Positions 1 to 13,449 are shown, counted from the first letter of the stretch. The stretch is 64,000 nt of DNA from Beaufortia kweichowensis (GCA_019155185.1 CM032805.1:1267031-1331030); one strand, 5' to 3'. The notes: generated from the sequence alone by a model not told the origin. Program-made: numbers and translations.

Positions 1-1249
1 ATAGATTAACTGGTTTTACGATTATCCGCAATGTAAAACGTCACAGTAAATTCATCGTAAAGGCTCCGTTAAACCACGCGTTTCTGATGCACAGAATGTA
101 ACTGTTGCAACTTTCACAAAACGAAAACAAAGTTACATGAGTGGTGCACCAGCTTTAAGTGCCATGCTTATCGGATACACAGAGACTACAACACACTAGA
201 TTAACTATGGCAGAGGGACAAAACAGCAAAGCTTTATTTCTACCAAAGAAAAGCCTGAAAGTTGAAATTCTTTTAACTTGACACGGCATCTTAAAAACGT
301 GACGCTCATGCACAAGACGCTGCAAAAGATGTGAAACGTGAGTGTAGGCTCAAACGCGTCCGTCTGATGACAATGGAAAAGTACCGCTTCTGAATGGAAA
401 ACGCATTTTGTGTCGGCCCTCACTTAAATTACGTGGTAAGTTATTTAATAAACCATCAAATTGGTAGGGAATAAATATAAACGTGTCACTGACAATCAAT
501 GCCATAGTGGTGAGAGTTGGGATTTCAGTGCAGCGTAAGCAAACAAGCAGCACGTGAGTCTATGGAAGACAGAATGTAGTCTTCTCAAGACATTCAGTCA
601 GTGACAACATTTATCGTTACAACCTGTTGCTTCCTTCCATTTGTGTTTAGTAGACGTTACACTGATAATAAAGAACGGGATTGCTCATGATGCCATCCGC
701 TACAGAAGGCGCAGCATCGCCCTGTTGGTATGCCCAAACATTCTATTGAGTTAATGGGAGGATATTAGATTTGAATAATAAAACAGTACCTTACCCGTCA
801 CCGTCTTTATTCACTGTGAATGGCCAGAACAGTCACTGTACCTCACAGCACGCATATACTGCACAATAATTAGCGATTGTTTTGTATAAAAATAAAAACG
901 GGTCGCATCACAACAAAAACAATTTTGCATATGAGCCCTATTGCGCGTCAGTAATAGTGGTCCGTGGGGAAACGAGTTACTCGATCGATTCAGCTCTATT
1001 GTGGTTTTTAACTATTTAATTGGTTATGGCCACAGCATGCTCTATTATTATTTCAAATAAAAAATATAAAAAGTGTGAAATGACGACATTTGCGACTAAA
1101 ACTCATCCTCTAACGATAAGTCATTCAAAAAATCTTTGCAACAGATAGGCTATAGGTAGGTTTACTTATATAGCCAACACACTAGCCATTTTTTTTTTAA
1201 TTAGAGATATAAAAGCGGGTTATTCAAGCAGTAATGGCAAGGCAAGCCC

Positions 1250-1500
1250 CCTATACTTGGAAGTGTTTTAGAGCTTTTTATTTGGACCGTAACATTTGCC
1301 ATTGCTTGTCAAAGCCCTTGTCTTTCCTGTCTGCTTCCAAGTCTTGGTAAATGCATTTCTCTGTTTGGAATTTTATATTCCTGTATTGTTTTGTCTTTAA
1401 TTAGTTTAACAAAGAACTCTGTGTCATCTTCGGTCCACACATACCGCACCATTTTTAAAGAATAATAATATGACCTTTTACTCATGCCATGTGACCTGTA
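1250..1500 (-). pseudogene. Decayed Myb/SANT-like transposon gene fragment
   Basis: On the minus strand one frame reads VRYVWTEDDTEFFVKLIKDK and then TIQE. After a frameshift a second frame reads DKGFDKQWQMLRSK, then a stop, then KALK. Tryptophan spacing of this kind is seen in the Myb/SANT-like DNA-binding domain of the accessory gene of PIF/Harbinger transposons. With a frameshift and a stop inside about 70 codons it is broken. The family is recognised by eye only; terminal repeats were not identified. Confidence 0.45.
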
Positions 1501-1789
1501 AATGCGGGAAAAAAAATTCATTGCAGTTTTGCGAATTATACGTTTTTTCGCATTACCTGAAAAACCACCTCATGCAAACGGAAAAACTTTTGCCCGAAAT
1601 GTTTCGAATTTCTGCGTTTTTGTGAAATTGAAATTGAAAATTTCCATTAGCCATATTTTCAATTTCAGTTTGTGCATTTTAAAGGGTAATGGAAACATGC
1701 CTACTGACTGATAAGACAGTCAAGATGTCCGCGTCACTCTCTCCTTGAGCATGCTTGCCATGCGTCTACATTTAAAATAACGAATTTGA

Positions 1790-1918
1790 GTGTGTCATAA
1801 TATGGACATACTCTTAGTTATGGGATTTGACTACTTAATTCAAATATTAAGTATTTCAAATGGATAAAACATACACTCACAATGTTTATGAGTGTTCTGT
1901 GGGGATTCTTATTTTTAG
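1790..1918 (+). repeat. Fragment of the ACTAGTCGACT hAT-like family
   Basis: Runs from GAGTGTGTCATAATATGG to GGGATTCTTATTTTTAGACAG. It closely resembles the inner part of the element at 23993-24815 (ATTAAGTATTTCAAATGGAT, ACACTCACAATGT, GGGATTCTTATTTTTAG). Neither end is present. Confidence 0.55.
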
Positions 1919-3190
1919 ACAGATTAGTTGTAGGGTACATTCCTTGTTTGAACAGAGAAGGTTAAAGATTAAAGGTGAAGGTTAAAAGTGGCTGCTTAGG
2001 GCAGGTGTTCTCAAAGTGGAGTCCGCAACCCATTTCCAGGAAATCTGCGAAAGGAATTATGGAATCTAGTCAAACCGGGAGTGGCCATCGGGAGAATTCT
2101 TGGTGGGTGGCTGATAATTTGGGATGGCAGTACCACTTTTATATAAAGGCAGTTTCACAAGGGACGCGCAAGTGTCTGGCTCATTTTCAACAAGAGACGC
2201 AGATAAAGCGGCAAATCGCAGGCGTTTTGGTAGCGGCAAAGGTCATGCAAGCATATACCCAAAATCTCGATGCTTGCGAAGCCCTTTGTGGCGGTTATAA
2301 ATAGTAGGTATTACGTGGCCTTCAGTAAATATTATGCATGCAGCTAGGTAAACCACTTGATTTCATCCCGCTTTCTTTCCATACTTCAAACACGTGAAAA
2401 AAACATCATTGTGTTACTAATAAACACAGTAACACATAATATATCTTTCCTTTCTATTTAAAGTGTCAGTGTCTTATTGCATGCTTTGAAAAGTGCCGTT
2501 TTCTCATGTCACATGGCAGAGTGCACCTGCTCTCTCTTTCTCTTCTCCCACAAACATGCATGCCTACCCAGAGAAAAGAGTGAAACACTATGAGAGTGTA
2601 TCAGAGTGTATATTATCAGAGTTTAGGTGCTAGGTTTGTTTATTTATTTATTTGTCTGTCTGTCTGTCAGTTATTTTTATAATCTGTCAGTTTTATTTTT
2701 TTTGTTTTTATACTCTGCCCTCACCTGAGAAAATCAATTCTTCCTTCTTTCAAATAAGCTAATATGCCTAATAAAGTCATTGAGACAGGATCAAGATTTT
2801 ATAGTGACATATGACATTTTATAAAAGAGCATAATCCATACTGCTGATATTCATGTTTGACTTAATTTGTATGTGCAGTGTTTAGCTGTGCCTTTTTAAA
2901 TGAATATTGTGTAAGTTTTAAAAGAAAATTCTGCCATCATTTCATGTCAGTTTTTCCAAAGAGTTTATTTCCTCCACAAGAAGGTATTTTGAAAAATGTG
3001 GGTACCAAAAACCTTTCTGGTCTTTTTTCCTTAACATAATATGAAAGCCAATGGGGACCAGAAACCCACAATTTTTTTCTGGTGATTTCCCACATTTTTC
3101 AAAGTATCTTGTTTTGTGTCCATTAGAAGCAAGAAACTCATAAAGGGTTTCTATAAAATAGGACTGCAGGTTATAGGGTGAAATTTAGGC

Positions 3191-3304
3191 TAGAGGTCAT
3201 CCGATAAAACCGAAAAACTATCAGTCAGGATTTTTGTGGATAAACCATAGTTGGCGTTATCGTTGACAATTAATCGGCAAATTCGATGTATCGGTCGACC
3301 TCTA
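3191..3304 (+). mobile_element. 114-bp MITE (hAT type)
   Basis: Ends are TAGAGGTCATCCGAT and ATCGGTCGACCTCTA. The flanking octamers ATTTAGGC (3183-3190) and TTCTAGGC (3305-3312) match at 6 of 8 positions, consistent with a decayed hAT target duplication. It is the same family as the element at 11760-11881. Confidence 0.65.
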
Positions 3305-3344
3305 TTCTAGGCAGCTGCTAAGGTGTTCAAGATAGTTTGATTTA

Positions 3345-3385
3345 GGGCTGGGCGATATAACCAAAATTTGATATCTTCACAAAAC
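3345..3385 (+). repeat. End fragment of a GGCTGGGCGATAT MITE
   Basis: TAGGGCTGGGCGATATAACC matches the left end of the element at 41232-41515. No right end was found nearby. Confidence 0.35.
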
Positions 3386-3678
3386 TAATGGTCCTATTAC
3401 AGTCTAAAGAGGTCATACTCTGCCCACCCAATCAAGCTTGGCTTTTTTTTTAAAGCCTTTATATTAACATTTGACACTTCTCCTAACAATGGGACATTTG
3501 TGTTTGTCTGATGTTGAGTAATGCTTTGTCACTTAGGTTTTTCCGTTGCGGCTTCCAAGTTGCAAGTGTGTAATGGCACGTAATTTAAAATCCTTTTAGA
3601 TTTTAAAGATGGTGCAGTGCAAAGTTTAGTGGATGTAGCTTGTTAGCTGAGGTTATAGTTTAATAATTTGATATTTAT

Positions 3679-4269
3679 TAGGTATGTGCTTTACGACTAT
3701 TTAAACTGTAGATTTGAAACCGACTAGTCTAAAAATAAGAATCCCCAGAGAACAGTCAAAAACATTGTGAATGTATGTATGATCCATTTGAAATACTTAA
3801 TATATGAATGAAGCAGTCAAATCCCATAATCAAGACGCACGGCAAGTGCACTCAAAGAGAGATCAATACAGTCACAACACGCTACTTTTTTTCCGGCACG
3901 TTGGCGCCGCAGCTTTTCATCTCAACTTTTCAGAATGCTGTGCACAACGCGGGTCATGTGACAAAAACCAACCAATCATCTTAAAATTCCTCTGAGGTTT
4001 TTCAAAAGGAAGAGAAAGCGGCGTGGCACGGCACGCTTTTTCAGTGCATTTTAGATGCAAAATGCCATAAATACAGGCAAAACAGGTCATAAATATGGTG
4101 CTTTATGTTTTTTTATACCATCTTTTGTTTATGTCATAAAAACATGCATTCAACGTTGGCCAACACATATATTAAACTTTTTTTTTAGTGTTATCAAATA
4201 TTGTTTTCAGAGTCGACAGTAGCAGCTGTACTGTTAAGTCAACTTGTCGAATAGTCTCGCACATCCCTA
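3679..4269 (+). mobile_element. 591-bp non-autonomous hAT-like element, ACTAGTCGACT family
   Basis: The left end TAGGTATGTGCTTTACGACT and right end AGTCTCGCACATCCCTA match, in opposite orientation, the ends of the intact copy at 23993-24815. The internal sequence is shared too (TTTTGTTTATGTCATAAAAA, CAACGTTGGCCAACACA). Flanking octamers ATATTTAT and GTATTTTT match 6 of 8. No transposase is left. Confidence 0.7.
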
Positions 4270-5255
4270 GTATTTTTAAAAGCTGACCCAGCTTTGTACA
4301 ATAACAATATTGTTTATGAATGACTGACTGATGTGAACAGTTTTCAATGTAATATCAGGCTTTTATGTAAATCTTTTCATGCCTATGAGCAGTTACAGCT
4401 GTAAATACCATCACCATCTGATAAAACATGCTGAATATCAGATCAATATTCCTCATGAGTTAATGATATGCTACTATCTGACTTTGTATAGTTTTCCCAG
4501 TCCAGTAATGTTCACAATCCTATAGGCCCATACACTGATGTTGTTGTTACTTTTGTGGATGCTGGTTATTCAGAGGGGAAAACACACCATTGATATTGTC
4601 TGGAATCTTGTGAGATGTTGGCGTGAAGGCAAGAATGTTGGACAAAGACACAGAACAGGCGTTCTGTGCAAACATCTTTCATTGATGAGTCACACCCTCT
4701 AGATGACCTGAAAACAGTCCTGGTCACTTGTAAGGGTTCAGCTTCAAGTCCAGTTCCTACTTAAAAGTTTAAGAGTCACGCATTACTCATGCATCCGAGC
4801 TTTAAAATGATGATCAGGTTTTTCATGTTTTTTAATTGTTACTGTTGTGGATTATAGCATGGCTGGAACATTGTATTGACCAATCAGCATCCAGGCCTGG
4901 GAGTATATTGTGTTTTTATCTGTAAATGAAAATGAATCCACGTCAGTCTTTCAGTAAACGGAATAATAAAACAAACAAAAGCAAAGGCTGTTCGGTCTCA
5001 TCCCCAGGTGTGGATTTATATTAATTTGCACTATGGTCTCGATAACAATAAATCCATTTTCTGATATGATCTTGGAAAAGTGGAAGAGAAAGTGGGCCAA
5101 GAGCGTTTTTCAGAACTGTTTTGCATTACTCTCTTCAAACTCGGGAAAAGAACAGTAAACGCCAGCTGTTGAGATCCAGCCGGGCGCGATCATATGGCTT
5201 TGATATCGGTGGAAAATATGACTCTGGTTTCTCCCATCGTCCTGGCCATCTTTAC

Positions 5256-5285
5256 TCACACAAACACACACACACACACACACAC
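5256..5285 (+). repeat. CA microsatellite
   Basis: About 15 CA units with one interruption. Confidence 0.9.
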
Positions 5286-8200
5286 TGCATGCTGTTACTC
5301 AGCCTCCCTGCCAGAGGAATTTGACCTGGCTTGGGAAAGCATGAATTGTAGCACTCAGCAGAACGCTGCCTGCCACATTCAACAGGGAGCAGACAGGAAA
5401 AGTGTTTTATATACCGATGTCTCATTAGATATGCTTTTGGATGAACTCTCTGGTCACTGGTGGCTGTTGTTTACATGACTGGATGATGCTCAGGAAAGTG
5501 ATTTGCCAGCATCACATTTGTTACATATACAGTATGGCAAATGTGCTCTCTCTGTCACCGCTTCTTTATATTTAGAGATGTGTGCAGGCTTTACAGATTT
5601 GCCTTACACATTCTGCTTGGAAGAAAGGTTTCAGTTTTCTGATATAACTGAACTAACATTTAGTAGTTGTAAATTAGTTTTAGGATATGCTTTGTGAATG
5701 TGAACCAGAAATGTGTTTATCTTAGAGGAATGAGATAAACACACCCTTTCTTGGCAGCATGAAAAACATTTAAAGTAGTAGTTTGTGCCAAAAAAACTCA
5801 TCATTTACTTACACTGATACCACAGTTTAAAGAAAAATTTAAGCAATGTTAGCAATTGAGCTGAAATAATTGAGCTCAACTATATCCTGTAATATATATG
5901 TATTATATGTTATACAATGTTTATATGGAATATAAAGACAACAACTCATACAGGGACATTCTTTCACAGACTTTTTCTTAAATAATTTTTGTTTAATTTT
6001 GTTCATTTCAGATTCCATTGTTTGTGCGTGGGTTGTTGAGGTCTTTTTTCCAGCTAAACACATAACGTTTTATACAATATTTGTAATTTATTTATCTAAA
6101 TTGCACTTGTAGTCACTTTGTTTTTATGTAGGACAAAACGAAACATAAAAGTGTTCATGCATCCATCATAAAAGCCTCCATAAAACTTATGCAAATGACT
6201 CCAGTGGTTTAATCTCTTCAAAAATTAAACCTGTTCGTTTGTTAAGTCTGACATCACGGACCTCCGCTTCTGGGTCCAAACGCATCAGATGCCAAAGGCA
6301 AACAACAAAAGTGATTCATTTTTTGTAATTATTATAATAAAGTTTAGCTTAAATGTGTGATATTAATAAATAGTGCTCATAAACAGCTGTTTAAATATAG
6401 CCTCACTTGAAAATAGTGGAGGCTTGGACCTGGAGATGGGATTTCTTACATCACAACTTCACAAGCAGATAGGTGTGTGAGAAAACCATTAATATTTTCA
6501 AGCTGTTTAGAAAAACCAAACCGAAGACATATTACTGCTCAAGCCAAATGTGACTGCACATTGATAACTCCAGATCTAATTGGTTCTTGGTTCTCGTGAC
6601 AGGCATGGCTGGGCTGAAATGAACTATTCCTAGTTTTAGGTATTTTACCTTCAATTTCTGTCCACCAACCCTTTTTAGCTAAAAAAAAATACAAACATGT
6701 CTTTTTCGGTGACAAGGCTTTGGCAGCTTTGTGTTCATTGTGTCCATCTGCATCACATTTCATCAGTTTCATGTCATCTCCGTTTCATGCATAGATATTT
6801 AGAGCTATAGTTTTACATACAACACACATAGCCCATGTCTCCTTCTCAATGCTAAAGCCAGCGTGTAGTAGGACGAGACATCGGATCACGTATGAATTAT
6901 GTATTGTGGTACACTGTGATCTGTTACATTATACTCTTATTAGCAATTAGTGTAATTATTATCTGTCTAGCTCATTATATGAATACACTGGCCTTTCCAG
7001 TTTGCCACCCACGTGTGTTTTTCCTGATGGCTGATGGACATTGTAGTTCAGAATGCAGTGTGCAGTAAACATCCGATAGCGAGGCACTTCCTGTTTTGGT
7101 GTCGCCCAGGCTCTTGTCTGCAGGCATCAAGAAACAAGAGTTCATCACAGTAACAGCGGCATGCGATCAGCGTTCCCCGCATTCCTGAGCGCTGATGTCA
7201 GATCAAACATCTCCAACTGACCTAATCTGAATCGGGTCATTTCTTTCTGTCACCATTCTGCATTCAAGGACGGCCTATTGATTCGAACCACATTTTACTG
7301 CCAGACAGCTGGTGGTTCTATGCTGTGCCTCATAAGTGTAAAAGTGAGTTTACAGTGTTTCTTGACTCAGAACTTGGCCCCCTTTTCCTATCAGAGAATG
7401 ATAAAGCAAGCTTGGTGGAAGAAAATGTGCAGACTTTTTGGCAAACTCTTTGGAAAAAAATTTAAGTTCTCTCAACAAGACAATGAGACCTAGTGTCTGT
7501 CCTTGGAATATAGGACTAGCTGGAAATTTAGATTTCTTGCATGAAAGCAGGTTAGTAAAGCATGGTGTTATAGGAAGGAACGTTCACGCTCTGTATGGGC
7601 GGTAACTTGCAGATATGTGTGTCATCATACCATTGATTGTGTAAGCCCTGCAGTGCAAATGTGTACAGTTTACGGTTTCAGAAAAGCATGGTATATAATC
7701 GTCTATAGTCAATGTGAAATCAGAACTGATTCTGTTTATCCTACTTCCTTAGTGTACCTCTTTAAAGTCACCATGACATAAAAATTTGTATTTAGTTGTC
7801 TTTGTTTGCCTTGTGCTTTTTTTTTCCCGTGTTCATCTTAAAAGCTGTGTGCCATGTGCTTTCCTGTAATAAGATTTGACCTTCCCCTTTGTTTCCTTAT
7901 TAATTATCTTACTATAAATTAAATCCCTTCACCTGTTTCTCCTTGTTACCTTTTTCAGTTCCTCTCCTATTAATTGCCCTTGAGTTTGCTTTATTGTGCT
8001 GGTCTGTTGTCATTTTCCACATTTTCACAGTCAGGCCAAAAACAAGTTTGCCGTGTTGGGGCCAGATGCTTTACCACTGTCACTTCCGGGGCTTGACTGT
8101 GCTTCACTGGAGATTCCTTGTGGCAAATGACCAGTATTTTTTGACCTGTGAATACCTCGGTCCAAAGCGGGCCAACTGGGGCTTGATGGGTGGTTAAGGT

Positions 8201-8292
8201 CAAAGGCTGAGTCAGAGGGTCTGTAGCATGTTTTCTATGTGAATGTAATTTTTAAAGGAAGAAAGTATGGATTTAGAGAGGAAGTTTTAAAT

Positions 8293-9257
8293 TAGGGCTG
8301 CCCCCGACTAAAGATTTTCCTAGTCGACCCATAGTAATTCAGTTCAGCAATTAGTCGAATAATCGCACGTTTATCATTTTAATGTAATTAATGCACGTTA
8401 AAGACATTATTATGATTTAACTGGAGCCCATGTGTTTCCCCCCTTCCATTACACAGCCTTATAATACTGTTTCAGCCATAGATAAAATAGTGTAGTTTCA
8501 TTTTTAATGGCAAAATAGTTAAATATTTGGAGTATTTTTAGTTCTCTGGAGCGCAGAGCGGGCTTTAGGATCCAGGGGAATCCCTGGGCGGAGTGGCGCA
8601 CTGTAAGAGAAGGCTTGTGAATGAATGAGACTTCTTGAAATAAAACCATGGAAAACATAGACCTATTTAACAAAGTATAGTCTTCAATATGTTTTTAGAT
8701 GAACATATAACACCAAACGGATTTGAATGCATGACATGAATAATTTGACTGTTCATAATCTTACTGTTGCATCAGCTGTAACCGTAAAAAAACATTTAAT
8801 GCGTGCAGTGTGTTACCGCGCCCTAAACAACACCAAATCATAGATTTATTGGTCTTCATTTGACATCAAAACCCCCAGGAGTGATTTAAAAAGCATACGG
8901 AGGCATCTATTCTCAAAGGCAATGGCACGGTTCTCTCTGTGCTGGGCTGTTTGTGCTTTATTGCATCTGCCGTTCACTAAACAACAGTGAGCCACGCTCA
9001 CCGTGAAGACAGCACAGCATGCGCGTTCCTCTCCGTTTCAGCGCCCTTTCCGTGCATCTACATTTGAAATAATGAACCATACACACCAGATGTGGCCCGT
9101 GTGTAAACTATGATTTAAAACAAGGCAGTGCCGTAAACCTTTAAAGCACATACTGACTGCCTGACGTCACGTAAGCTTTTGTATATTTTCGTGACTAACC
9201 ACCCAATGAAAAATTGTTCGACCAATCTGTTTACTCGACTATTTGGGGGCAGCCCTA
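8293..9257 (+). mobile_element. 965-bp non-autonomous hAT-like element
   Basis: Inverted ends TAGGGCTGCCCCC and GGGGGCAGCCCTA, followed inwards by GACTA/TAGTCG-type sequence on both sides. The 8-bp flanks TTTTAAAT (8285-8292) and GTTTAAAT (9258-9265) match 7 of 8, as expected for hAT. The inside has short unrelated frames only. Confidence 0.85.
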
Positions 9258-9870
9258 GTTTAAATGTTAGAAGAGTTGTTTACTCAATTTGAGCAATTTC
9301 TAGGCTAATAGTTTTAAGCACATCTGGTCATTTGAATTTCCATGGAAAATTCATGCCGATATATCACACCAGCAGCTGACAGGAAAGGGGGGAAATCTGC
9401 CTTGTGTTTTTTGAAGTGTCACTTAATCATTACACTCTTACAGGTTCATTGGAGGATAGTTGACAACATTACGGTGTTACCAGAGTAACAGAGACCTGGA
9501 TGTGTGCTACAGAGAGTTAGAAAAGGAGGGAGAGAGGGAAGGGCGAGAAAGAGAAAATAGTTAAATAGAGGGTTCACATGGAAATTGGAGTGTACTCTGA
9601 TCCCACTGGCCAAAACTAACTCCAAAATGTGCAGGAAATAAATTTCCCCCAGCCCAACTCCAGTGGCCCATATAGAGACTACACATATGCTCACTCCTAT
9701 GGAAGAAACCATATTTCATCTACTGCCCAGAGTGATATAAAGTTCCCGGAAACATGGTTCTTAGAAATTCAGTGGTATCCCAGATAAGTTTTCTCCAATG
9801 AAATCACCAATGAAATATACAATACTGATTGTTATCCTCTTGTTTTGTAGCCCGTCTATGTTTAATAGTA

Positions 9871-10058
9871 TCCCAGCAAATTAATATATGTTCTAAAAAC
9901 ATATTTTGCCAACATTATTATTAAGTTATGGAAACATCACTTCTAAAGTTTCATGTTCCACTAACAATGTAAAAATAACATTTACGCTAACGTTTCTCTA
10001 ATGTATTTAGAATGTTTTACAATTACATGTTATAGTGATAAAATGCTGTTAGCTGGGA
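9871..10058 (+). mobile_element. Short MITE with TCCCAGC ends
   Basis: Begins TCCCAGCAAA and ends GTTAGCTGGGA, giving imperfect inverted ends over 188 bp with no coding content. A partial relative ends at 27879 (CTGTTAGCTGGGA). Confidence 0.5.
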
Positions 10059-11438
10059 TTGACTTTCTTGCACATTTTTACTATGCACAACTGGAATTTT
10101 TTGGAAAAAGTTGACCTCTAAGTGTCACGATTGAACAGAGTCAGGCCTTCCATACAGATGTGTAATATATTTATGAATGTTGTAATTCTCATATGCACTT
10201 GATAACACTGGAAGCCAAATTGGTGTGGAGGTGAAACCTACTTTTGTAAAAATAGAGATAGAATGTCTTCCATCTGTATGTTCACTTTCTGTTGTTTCTG
10301 AGGAGTCATGATGGATCAGCCCAGTGTGACTCATGAAAACACTGTTGAAGTGTGCGTGTTGTGTTTTGTGTGTTCAGGCTTGGCTCAGTGGAACATTGGA
10401 GAGCATGTGTTTAGTAAGAGTAAGCATTTTATACACCGCAGCCGTGTATGTTGCACTACCAGCCGTGTGTCTGAGACGCATGAATGCAGTACAATGACAT
10501 ATATTTGTGGCTCTTGCTGACCTGTGACTCTGTTTCCGTAAGGCAGTTTGAACACTACTGTACTCTCATTCGCATTGCACACAAAACGGAAAGAAAAAAT
10601 AAAAGCGCCAAGCTGATATGCAGCTGATATGCAGGTTTTTTATTCGCCTAGAAACAAGTCATATTTACAAAACACCAGGCTACTAAAACAAGCACTTTCT
10701 CAAAGAAGAACTTTAGTTTTAGATAAATTTGTGGAGTTTGTAATATCAAACCTTTTAATTTTTTTTATTTGAGTTCTTCTGATTGCAGACTGACACTGCA
10801 GTGCATTTATTTGTGGCATCATCGATTTCATTTTTCACACATCAAACATCAGTCTGCATATCCGCACATCAAAACGTAACTAACTGTTTTGCGGATAAAT
10901 GTTGGTTTCTTCCTATTGAATGGTCTTGTTCTTGGTCAGAATTGGCTGGAGAGATGATTAGACTTTATGCTGATATTCAAAGGTACAATATTTGTACGCA
11001 AGTAAAAAATGTACTGTGAGACTGAAGGCAGCAGATCGAGGCATTGTGAATCGCAAATGTCCTGTTCTTGCATGATCTCTTTATGCTAATATTAAATCCG
11101 ACTGAGTGTTAAGAGTATAATAGAGCGTAAAGAATGAACAGAGGGCTGACATGTCTGAGACACATCTGTTCAAGTGGAAAAACAGAACTAGATGTAAAAC
11201 CCACTTTAACAGGTGGAGAGGGCTTCTATTTCTTGGACCACAATGAAAATGATCACTTTCCCATCACACATCATGGCCAGTTACAGAATGGAAAGTATGA
11301 TCAAATCTTTCCTCTGGGTTTCCAGGACACTCTCGAATCCAAACACAACTGAAAGGTGCTCTGGTGAAATGCTTTGTCATTGCATCCATTATAGGACATT
11401 TTATTAACTTAATTTACAAACACAGACTGGGTGTTTTT

Positions 11439-12060
11439 TAGTGCTGGGTAAGAAATATAGATTCTTCGGTTTTAATCAATCTTCAATTTAACGAAATTAT
11501 ATAGTTTCGGGAAATCTCTGAACTGATTCTTAACGCGCATGCTTTACTTTAGAGGATGTGAATATTATCTGTATTTCGCCTCTCGTCCTAAAGATGTCAC
11601 CATCATTGATGTTTCGAAATCTGTTTTATTTATTTAACATGTTTTAAGTTGTTTCACGAATTTCACTGTTACACATTTACAATGTTTTTATGTTTTTACA
11701 GTATTGTGCGGTTTGTGCTTACCTTGTGTGTATTGTAAGCGCATATTTATGATTTCTTGTAGGGGTTGACCGATTATCGACCTGGCAGATTATTGACATT
11801 GATATTCAGCATTTTACGAATAACGACATTGGTCATTTTCAAAAACATCGGCCCTGAAAAACACATATCGGTCGACCCCTAATTTCTTGTTAAAGTGTTT
11901 GTTTACTCGTAGTAAAAGTAAAAAGTCATTCAAAACGTAATTGCATTTTAAACTAGCATTTTAAATGAAATACTGATAACTAATTGATATTGAATCTAAT
12001 TGAAATCCAATCGAATCGAAACCATATAATAAGAATCAAATTTGTCACAAATCCCAGCTA
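11439..12060 (+). mobile_element. hAT-like element interrupted by a nested MITE
   Basis: Left end TAGTGCTGGGTAAG and right end AATCCCAGCTA, with matching subterminal GATTCTT / AAGAATC blocks. Flanks GTGTTTTT and GTGGTTAT match 6 of 8. The inner 122 bp at 11760-11881 is a later insertion with its own perfect duplication, so the original element was about 490 bp. Confidence 0.55.
11760..11881 (+). mobile_element. 122-bp hAT-type MITE with perfect target duplication
   Basis: Ends are TAGGGGTTGACCGAT and ATCGGTCGACCCCTA. The octamer ATTTCTTG is repeated exactly at 11752-11759 and 11882-11889. It is related to the copy at 3191-3304. Confidence 0.9.
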
Positions 12061-12258
12061 GTGGTTATGTTTTGAAGCACATACTGGGCAAGTTTAAAAA
12101 TAATGGCACCTGTATAAAGACACTTTATCCAGGAATGAAAGCTTGTGGTATTTTGGCAGAAATTGATCTGTTGTTTAGTAGAAGCAAGTCATATGATGCT
12201 GATGTCAGCATGTGTACAGGTTGCTTGACATGCAAAAACACATGAGTGAAGCGATGCA

Positions 12259-12290
12259 ATATATATATATATATATGTGAATATATATGA
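12259..12290 (+). repeat. AT microsatellite
   Basis: Short run of AT units with one GTGA interruption. Confidence 0.8.
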
Positions 12291-13348
12291 TCCAAATATC
12301 ATTAAATACAAGTTCACTTTAAAAGAAGATTAGCATGGTTTGTGCCAACTACAGTGTGTTGTTAGTTGTTGACTCTGAAAGTACAGTTTCACCACTGTAA
12401 TATCCTGGTTTTGAAGCAAAATCTGATCAATGATCTAAAACAATGTAATGTCATCAATCACAAAACAAAAAGTTTCTAAATGTAAAAAATACAGATTTGT
12501 ATCTATTGTGTATAATATATATAATGTGTTTTCTGTTATTTTATGCTTAGGTGACAGCAACAATAAAAGGTGAAAGTACATATTGCACGTTAGAGACCCT
12601 AGAGAGTAAATGTATAGAAAAATAGCATAGGAATTCGGTTTTCTTTAAAATATACTTATAAATATTTAATGAGGCTTCTGGAGTCATTTTTGAGAGATTT
12701 TTTTTATGCTGTTCTTTTTAACTTGTTATTCATCAAAGAATCCTGAAAAAAAGAATCAATGGTTAAAAATTTTGATATACAATTATAAATTATACACAAT
12801 AGGTTATCATAGGAATCTTATGAAACTATTTTGCTGCCTTCCAGATAGAAACATTTCACTGGACAGGATGTTATGCAAACATCAGATTAATATTTGCCTT
12901 TCTTGCATATTCTGTTAATATGGTACACCAGTCATTTGTCTTAATTCATGGTGTTTTAGTGCTCCACTGTTGCATATTTGTCATTAAAAACAATCTATCA
13001 CATATTATTAGTGGTTTCTGATGATAGTATATAATGTACTTTTAATTCACTTTACCTGTATGTGCGGCTTAAACATATAAAATAATGTGAACTGAACCTT
13101 TGACTTTTATCGCATTTACAGCTAATATTTAAGGTTTTTACAGAAAGCTGCATTCTAACTCGTATGCTAAAATGTAAGGGCTAACAGCATTCATTCCTCC
13201 TTCATTTAAAGGAATTCTAAGAAAGCAGTGTAGCACATGTATCTCTGCTGAAGAACACTTCTTATGTAGCCATGTCTATTTGTGTGGAAAATGAAATGAA
13301 CTAATAAGAAGCAGAGTTTTCATTAGGGAGGTTTGACATCAGATAACG

Positions 13349-13447
13349 TGTTCCTCTAGCTCAGTTGGTAGATCATTGTGTAAGCAGCACAAAAGCTTTG
13401 GGTCCAAATCTAAGCGAACACACATAATGATATAACATATGCATGTT
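13349..13447 (+). repeat. tRNA-derived SINE head, decayed
   Basis: An A-box-like TAGCTCAGTTGGTAGATCA and a B-box-like GGGTCCAAATC, 30-40 bp apart, are followed by GAACACACATAATGAT, the body of a cyprinid tRNA-derived SINE as remembered. The stem bases no longer pair well, so this is not a functional tRNA gene. Confidence 0.65.
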
Positions 13448-13449
13448 CA

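Noticed and set aside
5760..6500. A repeat or gene fragment around TCACGGACCTCCGCTTCTGG
   Set aside because: Possibly an old transposon, but no termini, frame or second copy in the window could be shown.
7943..8203. Overlapping 84- and 70-codon frames on opposite strands
   Set aside because: Neither resembles a known protein and both lie in probable intron. Chance open frames.
13349..13447. A tRNA gene
   Set aside because: A- and B-box-like sequences are present but the stems do not pair and the SINE body follows directly. It is read as a SINE head.
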